A stretch of 5,770 nucleotides of DNA from an archaeon. GTDB lineage: Archaea; EX4484-52; B79-G9. Numbering within the stretch: position 1 is the first letter of the stretch; every line of letters starts with the position of its first letter. Under the pieces are notes generated by a model. It had not been told where the DNA came from and made no database searches. It saw only the letters and a list, made by a program, of their open reading frames with translations. The stretch is taken from contig WSZW01000140.1 of the NCBI GenBank assembly GCA_013139905.1, forward strand, positions 1 through 5,770. Reading direction: 5' to 3'. Of this stretch, positions 1 to 5,546 are shown piece by piece. A program made the translations under genes and the position numbers.

Positions 1-294
1 GAAAATGAAATAAACGCAGAAGAACAAAAACTTTATGCAATTGCAGAATGTTTAATTTTAGCTGCTAAAACCGGTAATTATAAAGATATAGTTCATTTAA
101 ATGAAACAGAATTTTGTCCAGCTTTTAACCGGGTATTTCCTTTAGACTCATGCAACAATCCGTTGGCCATGGCTTATGATGTTGTGAGAAATGAATGTAT
201 AAATGTTGTTCAGAATGCATGGTATGGTGGTGAAAATATTAATATGCACCTAGAAAACGTATCTAAATATTTTCTAAATATTCCTAGTCCTTAA
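1..294 (+). CDS. Hypothetical protein, C-terminal fragment (5' end outside window)
   Basis: An open frame runs from the first base to a TAA at 292-294 and encodes the last 97 residues of a protein whose start lies upstream. I do not recognise the family. The fragment starts with a charged, probably helical stretch (about residues 1-33, including LYAIAECLILAAKTG). A segment with three cysteines follows (C39, C51, C66; a fourth is C17), with the stretches EFCPAFNRVFPLDSC and NAWYGGEN. It ends in NIPSP. No transmembrane segment or catalytic motif is visible. Codon use and base composition match the neighbouring genes, and the frame has no internal stop over 97 codons, so it is probably a real gene. 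The next gene has its own promoter, so the two are probably not one operon. The cysteines could bind metal or form disulfides, but their spacing matches no standard motif I know. Confidence 0.6.
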   Translation, partial: ENEINAEEQKLYAIAECLILAAKTGNYKDIVHLNETEFCPAFNRVFPLDSCNNPLAMAYDVVRNECINVVQNAWYGGENINMHLENVSKYFLNIPSP

Positions 295-308
295 AAAATA
301 CGAGCGAA

Positions 309-331
309 TTGTATCGGCATAGCCCATACAA
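309..331. repeat. 23-bp imperfect palindrome upstream of hel308
   Basis: The left arm TTGTAT (309-314) pairs with ATACAA (326-331), and the inner arm GGC (316-318) pairs with GCC (322-324) around a central ATA. The single mismatch in each arm is C315 opposite C325. That gives nine paired positions per side. The element sits 15 bp after the upstream stop codon and ends 3 bp before the hel308 TATA box, overlapping the place where the transcription factor B recognition element would lie. It could be an operator, or a hairpin in the 3' UTR of the upstream gene. No T-run follows, so it does not look like a bacterial-type terminator. Confidence 0.5.
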
Positions 332-334
332 ACA

Positions 335-342
335 TATTATAA
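335..342 (+). promoter_or_regulatory. TATA box of hel308 (leaderless transcript)
   Basis: TATTATAA lies in an AT-rich patch just after a more GC-containing stretch. If the box occupies -30 to -23, as in archaeal promoters, transcription would start at about 365, the A of the hel308 ATG. No Shine-Dalgarno-like sequence precedes the ATG (the bases before it are aaaatctttatc), which agrees with a leaderless mRNA. Confidence 0.6.
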
Positions 343-364
343 ATTCGCGCACAAAATCTTTATC

Positions 365-2542
365 ATGAACGTTGATGAACTGACCCAATTACCTTGTAAT
401 GCAATTGATGTATTAGTTAGCGAAGGTATTACAAAATTAAATATACCACAAATTCTGGCAATTAAAGCAGGGCTTTTGGATTCTAAAAGCATTATTGTTT
501 CTGCCCCAACGGCATCGGGTAAGACATTTATTGCAGAGATGGCTATCTTAAATACGGTTCTTAACAATCACAAAAAAGCAGTATATATTGTGCCGCTAAA
601 AGCTCTTGGTTCTGAAAAATACGAAGAATTTACGAAAAAGTACGAATCTCTAGGCATTAAAGTTGGCATATCTATGGGCGATTATGATTCCAAAGACCTT
701 TGGCTTAAAACCAGAGACATAATAATTGTTACAAGCGAGAAATTAGATTCCTTGATGAGACACAATGTTCCGTGGGTCGATGATATTGGTTTGATTGTTG
801 TTGATGAAATTCATATGCTAAATGATATAAACCGTGGATCGACGCTCGAAATTACAATAACAAGACTAAAAGATATAATTGAGCGAAAAAATAAATTTCA
901 ATTTCTAGGGCTTTCCGCCACCATTTCTAATTCAAACGAACTTGCCGCATGGCTTGAATGTGAGCTTGTCAAATCAGATTACAGGCCAATACCGTTAAAA
1001 AAAGGCGTTTATTTTGACGGGGTGGCAAAATACAACAAAGATAAAGAGGAAATAAAACAGATACATGATATTGATTTAGAAAATGTGGTTGATCATTACC
1101 TGAAAAACAAAAAACAGCTTTTGATTTTTGTAAATTCCAGAAGAAGTGCTGAAGCGCAGGCAGAAAAATTAAGAAAAATTGTTGAAAAACACACGAATCT
1201 TGAATTTATGAGCGAACTTGCACTGGAAGCCAAAGAAGCATTAAAAAGCCCCACAAGACAGTGCAGACGGCTTGCCAAATGCATTGAAAAAGGAACATCT
1301 TTTCATCATGCAGGGCTAGTTCAAAAACAGAGGAAATTAATTGAAGATTCATTTAAATCCAAAGTCTTGAAAGTTATTTGCGCCACACCAACGCTTGCCA
1401 TGGGCGTTAATTTGCCATCATCTGTAGTCGTTATAAAAGACGTCATGCGATACGCAGGAAATTACGGGATGCGCCCAATTCCGGTTTTAGAATATGAGCA
1501 AATGGCAGGCCGTGCTGGCAGGCCTAAATATGACAAGGAAGGAACTGCAATCATTATGGCTCGAAGCCAAAATGACATTGAACGACTTTTTGATACTTAC
1601 ATACATGCAGATACCGAAAAAATATTTTCTAAATTAGCATTAGAGCCAGTACTTCGTATGCATATTTTGTCTTTAATTGCAACAGGTCATGTTTATACAG
1701 AAGACCAGTTGAACGAATTTATGGAAAAGACGTTTTACGCGCACCAATACACCGACATGAGCGATTTAAAACAAAAAATAAAAAAAATGCTTCGTCTTTT
1801 GTGGAAATACAACTTAATTGAAATGGAAACTAGTGGTGATATAAACGATACGGGTCTTTTTGTATCTGCAAATGCTTATGTCGAAGTTTTTAAATTAAAG
1901 GCGACGCTTTTAGGTTTGCGGGTTGCGCAGATGTATATTGACCCGGAAACCGCAAATCTTTTTATAGAATCTATGAAAAATACCACGAACAAAAAGATTA
2001 ATGAGTTTTCATTTTTACATTTGATTGTAAATGCCTTAGAACTTTATCCACAAATAAGATTACGAAAAGATGATTATGAAAGTATTAATTCCGTGATGGC
2101 ACAATATGCCAATTTTATGATTGTGCCCGAAAACCTTGTATCTTACGACACATATCAAACATCCGTAAAAACCGCATTAATGTTTAATTCCTGGATTGAC
2201 GAAGTTGAAGAAGACGCACTTTTAGAAAAATACAACGTAACGCCCGGTGAGCTTCATGTAAAACTTACAACCGCAGACTGGCTTTTATACGCACTTTATG
2301 AGATTGGAAGACTCACCCACCACACGGAATTTCAAAAAGACTTATCTGATTTAAGAATTCGTCTTAAATACGGAGTAAAACGCGAATTACTACCATTAAT
2401 TTCTTTGAAAAACATCGGGCGTATTCGTGCACGGAAGCTATTTGACGCCGGTCTAAAAACCGCGAACGACATTAAAAATAGTGACATAAAAAAACTAGAA
2501 AAAATTGTAGGGGTAAAAGTTGCTAATGGTTTGAAAGGATAA
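365..2542 (+). CDS. hel308: ATP-dependent DNA helicase Hel308 (Ski2-like, SF2)
   Basis: A complete 725-residue protein, the usual length for archaeal Hel308 (HelQ/Mus308-type), a 3'-5' helicase that acts on stalled or branched replication forks. The RecA-1 domain shows a Q-motif glutamine (Q29), Walker A APTASGKT (47-54), the DEIH box (147-150) and motif III SAT (184-186). The RecA-2 domain shows motif IV region FVNSRRSAE (255-263), motif V ATPTLAMGVNLP (340-351) and motif VI QMAGRAGR (379-386). A winged-helix region (about 420-500) and the helical ratchet domain (about 500-650) follow. The C-terminus is a helix-hairpin-helix domain (about 676-725) with the IGRIRARKLFDAG motif (684-696), typical of Hel308 domain V, which contacts DNA and restrains unwinding. 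These last two domains separate Hel308 from other Ski2-like helicases. The start is chosen because the frame begins there and the TATA box fits. No key residue is missing. It stands alone with its own promoter and converges on the next gene. Confidence 0.95.
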   Translation: MNVDELTQLPCNAIDVLVSEGITKLNIPQILAIKAGLLDSKSIIVSAPTASGKTFIAEMAILNTVLNNHKKAVYIVPLKALGSEKYEEFTKKYESLGIKVGISMGDYDSKDLWLKTRDIIIVTSEKLDSLMRHNVPWVDDIGLIVVDEIHMLNDINRGSTLEITITRLKDIIERKNKFQFLGLSATISNSNELAAWLECELVKSDYRPIPLKKGVYFDGVAKYNKDKEEIKQIHDIDLENVVDHYLKNKKQLLIFVNSRRSAEAQAEKLRKIVEKHTNLEFMSELALEAKEALKSPTRQCRRLAKCIEKGTSFHHAGLVQKQRKLIEDSFKSKVLKVICATPTLAMGVNLPSSVVVIKDVMRYAGNYGMRPIPVLEYEQMAGRAGRPKYDKEGTAIIMARSQNDIERLFDTYIHADTEKIFSKLALEPVLRMHILSLIATGHVYTEDQLNEFMEKTFYAHQYTDMSDLKQKIKKMLRLLWKYNLIEMETSGDINDTGLFVSANAYVEVFKLKATLLGLRVAQMYIDPETANLFIESMKNTTNKKINEFSFLHLIVNALELYPQIRLRKDDYESINSVMAQYANFMIVPENLVSYDTYQTSVKTALMFNSWIDEVEEDALLEKYNVTPGELHVKLTTADWLLYALYEIGRLTHHTEFQKDLSDLRIRLKYGVKRELLPLISLKNIGRIRARKLFDAGLKTANDIKNSDIKKLEKIVGVKVANGLKG

Positions 2543-2571
2543 AATAATTAAATTCTTAAAACCTATTTATT
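2543..2571. other. 29-bp convergent intergenic gap
   Basis: This is all that separates the stop codon of hel308 from the stop codon of the minus-strand regulator gene. It is AT-rich but has no T-run of five or more on either strand and no convincing hairpin. Transcripts of both genes therefore probably end inside, or beyond, the opposing coding sequence and overlap at their 3' ends. Confidence 0.45.
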
Positions 2572-3516
2572 TCACTCTATAACCTTAACACTGTCCATCT
2601 TGCCATCGCCGTCAAGGTCGAATCCTTGAACTATTAGACCCCACGCGTCTTGTTTGTTATAATTTGCAAATATTTCATCCGTCATTCGCGTCAATGCATA
2701 AATTGCTGCTTTAGTACCCCAGTTGGTGTTTCCTGCAAGAAGAATTATGTGTTTATCTCCATTTTTTGGGTCTAATGATTTACAGATAACACCAAGATTA
2801 TCTTCCGTATATGTCTTATCTGTTTTTTTGGAAATAATTTTACGATACGGGAATGTTGTCTCATCAAAACTAATAAGCATATGAGGATTTATGTCTTTTG
2901 CAACAAGGTTTGTAAGAATTCCTCCAACCACAATTAGATTTTTAGAAATATTTTTTTCGGATTTTATATCTGTATCTAGCGATACAACCGAAGTTTTTGG
3001 AAGAGCTGCGTACTGACCTAAAAATGCGGCAATGTCCAATGCATAATGACCGTCTCTTGCCCTCACTTGGTGCGGTCCGTGGGGGTCTGGAGAACCAATT
3101 ACTATTTTAGCATTAAATTTACCACCAGTTATCAACGGATTAAAAAAATCATTAAATTTTTGATGCTCTTTTTTTATTGGATTATCAAGAATTGTTTCTT
3201 CGCCACCGGGAAGTTCCAATGCAAATGCGTGTGATTTTGGCGCATAATATTTTGCCTGCGCCCCCGAATGCTCTTTTTTCATTACAACCGATATAAGTCC
3301 GTTTTTTTCAAGCTGCTTCATGTGATAATAAACTTTCTGCTCGTGTAATTTCAAATGTTTTGCAATATTGGCAGGGTATGCCGGTTTTTCTGAAATGAAT
3401 TTAAGTATTTCCCATCTAACGTCGTTAAAAAGCCCTTTCATATTCTCAGGACTTTTAAGTAATTTAACTTCTTTTACAAAATATCTGTTGTTTTTTTCAA
3501 TCAAAAGTTCTGCCAT
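2572..3516 (-). CDS. ArsR-like winged-helix regulator with S-layer-like C-terminal domain
   Basis: A complete 314-residue protein. Residues about 25-92 form a winged helix-turn-helix of ArsR type: NDVRWEILKFI, then PANIAKHLKLHEQKVYYHMKQLEKNGLI with the recognition helix at about 58-71, then a charged wing ending in KYYAPK. This region very probably binds DNA. Residues about 133-314 look like the folded part of archaeal S-layer proteins. NAKIVIGSPDP and a following DIAAFLG (161-167) resemble the first strand-helix unit, NLIVVGGILTN (193-203) the second, and HIILLAGNTNWGTKAAIYAL (256-275) the third. The end, GFDLDGDGKMD (298-308), is an acidic calcium-loop-like motif. There is no signal peptide or transmembrane segment, so the protein should be cytoplasmic. 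The target and ligand are unknown. It is divergent from glmS, and a TATA-overlapping palindrome at its start suggests autoregulation. The wHTH assignment is firm, while the S-layer resemblance is from memory of sequence style. Confidence 0.8.
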   Translation of the reverse strand: MAELLIEKNNRYFVKEVKLLKSPENMKGLFNDVRWEILKFISEKPAYPANIAKHLKLHEQKVYYHMKQLEKNGLISVVMKKEHSGAQAKYYAPKSHAFALELPGGEETILDNPIKKEHQKFNDFFNPLITGGKFNAKIVIGSPDPHGPHQVRARDGHYALDIAAFLGQYAALPKTSVVSLDTDIKSEKNISKNLIVVGGILTNLVAKDINPHMLISFDETTFPYRKIISKKTDKTYTEDNLGVICKSLDPKNGDKHIILLAGNTNWGTKAAIYALTRMTDEIFANYNKQDAWGLIVQGFDLDGDGKMDSVKVIE

Positions 3517-3534
3517 ATTCTCACATCAAACTAC

Positions 3535-3550
3535 TATAATTTTAATTATA
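3535..3550 (-). promoter_or_regulatory. Promoter/palindrome of the wHTH regulator gene
   Basis: TATAATT (3535-3541) and AATTATA (3544-3550) are perfect inverted arms around TT. Read on the minus strand, TATAATTA (3550-3543) can act as a TATA box and would place the transcript start at about 3520, four bases before the ATG. The symmetry could simply follow from two opposed TATA-like sequences, or it could be a site where the dimeric regulator competes with TBP. Longer flanking arms TACTAT (3532-3537) and ATAGTA (3551-3556) nearly extend the symmetry. Confidence 0.45.
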
Positions 3551-3557
3551 ATAGTAT

Positions 3558-3570
3558 TAACAAATTGTTA
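3558..3570. repeat. Palindrome TAACAA-A-TTGTTA in the divergent region
   Basis: A perfect 13-bp palindrome with six-base arms and a single central base, lying 41 bp upstream of the regulator start codon. It shares the outer half-site TAAC/GTTA with the palindrome at 3623-3638. It is a candidate operator for the adjacent winged-helix regulator. Such a short AT-rich palindrome could also occur by chance. Confidence 0.35.
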
Positions 3571-3597
3571 TATATTGTACGATTAATATTATATATG

Positions 3598-3605
3598 TAT
3601 ATAAA
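3598..3605 (+). promoter_or_regulatory. Possible distal TATA box toward glmS
   Basis: TATATAAA followed by GACCC is a good archaeal TATA-like match on the + strand and would start a transcript at about 3628, roughly 100 bases before glmS. It lies within a long alternating AT stretch (3568-3605), so its match may be fortuitous. The nearer box at 3664-3671 is the better candidate. Confidence 0.25.
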
Positions 3606-3622
3606 GACCCATAAAAACCATT

Positions 3623-3638
3623 ATAACTTTTTTGTTAT
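3623..3638. repeat. Palindrome ATAAC-TTTTTT-GTTAT in the divergent region
   Basis: Perfect five-base arms ATAAC (3623-3627) and GTTAT (3634-3638) flank six T residues. The TAAC/GTTA half-sites are the same as in the 3558-3570 palindrome, with a spacer of six instead of five. It lies 26 bp upstream of the glmS TATA box. It may be a regulator binding site. The T-run could alternatively act as a weak archaeal terminator for any transcript starting further upstream. Confidence 0.35.
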
Positions 3639-3663
3639 CGCTTGTTTGCGTTTTTCAAGTATA

Positions 3664-3671
3664 TTTATATA
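3664..3671 (+). promoter_or_regulatory. TATA box of glmS
   Basis: TTTATATA is an exact match to the archaeal TATA consensus. Placed at -30 to -23 it predicts a transcript start at about 3694 and a 5' leader of about 35 bases. That is long enough to carry the Shine-Dalgarno sequence seen at 3715-3720. Confidence 0.6.
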
Positions 3672-3714
3672 TGTGTGACGTATAAATAAAATAATAATAT
3701 TTTTTAAATGTCGT

Positions 3715-3720
3715 AGGTGA
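3715..3720 (+). promoter_or_regulatory. Ribosome binding site that fixes the glmS start
   Basis: AGGTGA matches the core of the archaeal Shine-Dalgarno sequence and is spaced eight bases from the ATG at 3729. The GTG contained in it (3717-3719) is in frame with glmS and could be mistaken for the start. Choosing it would bury the catalytic cysteine behind four extra residues, so the ATG is the true start. Confidence 0.85.
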
Positions 3721-3728
3721 AATATAAA

Positions 3729-5498
3729 ATGTGCGGAATCATCGGATACAAAGGAAATAAAAACGCAGCAGAATTCATTCTTTCAGGATTATCAATGTTA
3801 GAATATCGAGGTTACGATTCTTGGGGTGTGGCAATTAAAAAAGACAATAAGATTTCCACATTCAAAAAAATCGGGAAAATCTCAGACCGCACAAAAAAAG
3901 ACGAAATTGCCACAGGAACAATTGGAATGGGACACACACGTTGGGCAACGCATGGCGGGATCACACACGAAAACGCGCACCCACACACAAACGAAAACGG
4001 CAACATTGCAATTGTTCACAACGGCATAATTGAAAATTACCAGAAACTCAAAAAATCATTAAAAGAAAAAGGTCACGAATTTTTATCTGAAACAGACACA
4101 GAAGTAATCGCACACTTAATCGAAGAATACGAAAAAGATTTTGATTTTTTTGAAGCGTTTAAAAAAGCATTAAATGATATCGAAGGAAGCTTTGCAATTG
4201 TGTGTATGCATAAAGATAAAAATGAACTTATATGCGCAAGACGCGATTCTCCAATGGTGGTAGGCGTTAATCATAAATCAAAGGAGTACTTTGTAGCATC
4301 CGACGTTCCCGCATTCTTAGAACACACAAGAGACGTAATATTTATGGATGATAATGAAATTGTAGTCATAAACGATAAGCCAACATTCTATAATCTGCTT
4401 AACGGAAAAAAAGTAGAAAAAAAAGAACAGCACATCACATGGGACATAGCTCAGGCTAAAAAAGGCGATTTTGAACATTTCATGCTAAAAGAAATCAAAG
4501 AGCAAAAAGAGACATTAAAAAACGCAATATCACAAAAAGATGAAATAATAGAAAATATCGCGAATAAAATAAATTCCGGTTTCGGCGTATTTTTTGTAGC
4601 ATCCGGAACATCCCTTAACGCAGCAAAATCCGCAGCTTATATGTTTTCAAAACATGCAAAAAAACACGTCAATGTTGTTGATGCGTCGGAATTTGAATAT
4701 TATAAAGATTTTTTGACGCCAAAAACTTTAATGATTACAATATCCCAATCCGGAGAAACCGCGGATGTATTGTCTGCAGTTAAAACCGCAAAAAAAATCG
4801 GCGTCGAAATAATATCAATTGTAAATGTGATGGGCTCAAGTCTCGAGCGCCAATCAAACGCCGCTCTTTTAATGAATGCAGGACCGGAAATTTGCGTAGT
4901 TGCAACAAAAACATACACATCACAATTAGCTATTTTGCACTTAATTGTTTATGCCGTTTCAGGACGTCTTAAACGTGGAAAAGAATGGTTAAAATACGCA
5001 GCAGACCATGTTGATGAACTTACAAATCAAAGCGAAATTACAAAATTAGAAAATCTTGCTTTACGACTCAAAGATTGTCATCATATGTATATAATTGGTA
5101 GGGGTTTAAGTTATCCAACAGCATTAGAAGCAGCACTTAAAATAAAAGAAGTATCTTACATACACGCAGAAGCGTTTGCCGGCGGATCTTTAAAGCACGG
5201 ACCATTGGCTTTAATTGAAAAAGGAACACCATTAATTGTTTTTGCGCCAAAAGACGAAACATTCAATCAAACAATAACAAACACAATAGAAGCAAAAGCA
5301 AGGGGTGCATTTATTATTGGTGTCAGTCCGGAAGATAACGAAGCATTTGATTTTCACATAAATGTCCCGGATTTAAACGGAACATCTCCAATTGCAAATA
5401 TTATACCTATACAAGTATTCGCATATTATCTTGCCGTATTAAAAGGACTCGACCCCGACATGCCTAGAAATTTGGCTAAGTCGGTTACGGTTAAATGA
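3729..5498 (+). CDS. glmS: Glutamine--fructose-6-phosphate aminotransferase (isomerizing)
   Basis: A complete 589-residue GlmS. It converts fructose-6-phosphate and glutamine to glucosamine-6-phosphate and glutamate in the cytoplasm, the first step toward UDP-GlcNAc. The N-terminal Ntn glutaminase domain (about 2-230) begins MCGIIGY, so Cys2 becomes the N-terminal nucleophile once Met is removed. It also shows GHTRWATHGG (68-77), HNGIIENY (97-104, with the oxyanion N98/G99) and D123. Two SIS sugar-isomerase domains follow. SIS1 (about 280-410) has ASGTSLN (291-297) and ISQSGET (338-344). SIS2 (about 450-585) has GRGLSYPTALEAALKIKEVS and LKHGPLAL (488-495). E467, K471, E474, H490 and K584 align with E. 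coli E481, K485, E488, H504 and K603. The tail PRNLAKSVTV is the family signature. Length is slightly under the E. coli enzyme (608 residues), mostly through a shorter linker. The gene has its own promoter and a strong ribosome binding site. No key residue is missing. Confidence 0.97.
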   Translation: MCGIIGYKGNKNAAEFILSGLSMLEYRGYDSWGVAIKKDNKISTFKKIGKISDRTKKDEIATGTIGMGHTRWATHGGITHENAHPHTNENGNIAIVHNGIIENYQKLKKSLKEKGHEFLSETDTEVIAHLIEEYEKDFDFFEAFKKALNDIEGSFAIVCMHKDKNELICARRDSPMVVGVNHKSKEYFVASDVPAFLEHTRDVIFMDDNEIVVINDKPTFYNLLNGKKVEKKEQHITWDIAQAKKGDFEHFMLKEIKEQKETLKNAISQKDEIIENIANKINSGFGVFFVASGTSLNAAKSAAYMFSKHAKKHVNVVDASEFEYYKDFLTPKTLMITISQSGETADVLSAVKTAKKIGVEIISIVNVMGSSLERQSNAALLMNAGPEICVVATKTYTSQLAILHLIVYAVSGRLKRGKEWLKYAADHVDELTNQSEITKLENLALRLKDCHHMYIIGRGLSYPTALEAALKIKEVSYIHAEAFAGGSLKHGPLALIEKGTPLIVFAPKDETFNQTITNTIEAKARGAFIIGVSPEDNEAFDFHINVPDLNGTSPIANIIPIQVFAYYLAVLKGLDPDMPRNLAKSVTVK

Positions 5499-5511
5499 AT
5501 TATTTGATTAA

Positions 5512-5519
5512 TTATATAT
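5512..5519 (+). promoter_or_regulatory. TATA box of the pilin-like gene
   Basis: TTATATAT within attatatata. At the standard distance it predicts a transcript start at about 5542, five bases before the ATG, and no Shine-Dalgarno sequence is present. The gene would thus be transcribed separately from glmS as an essentially leaderless mRNA. Confidence 0.5.
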
Positions 5520-5546
5520 ACTGATTAAAACCATACATAGTTTATT

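Noticed and set aside
365..2542. Other Ski2-like helicase (e.g. Lhr or an ASCE helicase of a defence system)
   Set aside because: The 725-residue length, DEIH box, winged helix, ratchet region and C-terminal helix-hairpin-helix with IGRIRAR are the Hel308 arrangement. No defence genes adjoin it.
3046..3586. Short plus-strand open frames opposite the regulator gene and running into its promoter region
   Set aside because: They lie on the antisense strand of a well-supported gene, lack ribosome binding sites or family motifs, and give low-complexity Phe/Ile-rich translations.
3568..3605. Alternating AT stretch as a possible replication origin or DNA-unwinding element
   Set aside because: No origin recognition box-like repeats and no cdc6/orc1 gene are present in the window. 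The stretch is explained by overlapping TATA boxes of divergent promoters.
3623..3660. Hairpin plus T-runs as an intrinsic terminator of a small RNA
   Set aside because: The stem is only five AT-rich pairs and the T-run is in the loop. The upstream TATA box at 3598-3605 would start transcription at about 3628, within this element, so no sensible small RNA results.
3517..3728. glmS ribozyme or other riboswitch upstream of glmS
   Set aside because: The bacterial glmS ribozyme needs a long GC-containing, pseudoknotted core. This region is almost all AT with short palindromes, the predicted leader is only about 35 bases, and no ribozyme core is visible.
3931..3998. CA-rich, repeat-like stretch (acacacac, cacacac, cccacacacaaac)
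   Set aside because: It encodes the conserved GHTRWATHGG and NAHPHTN motifs of GlmS. The repetition follows from His and Thr codons, not from a tandem repeat.
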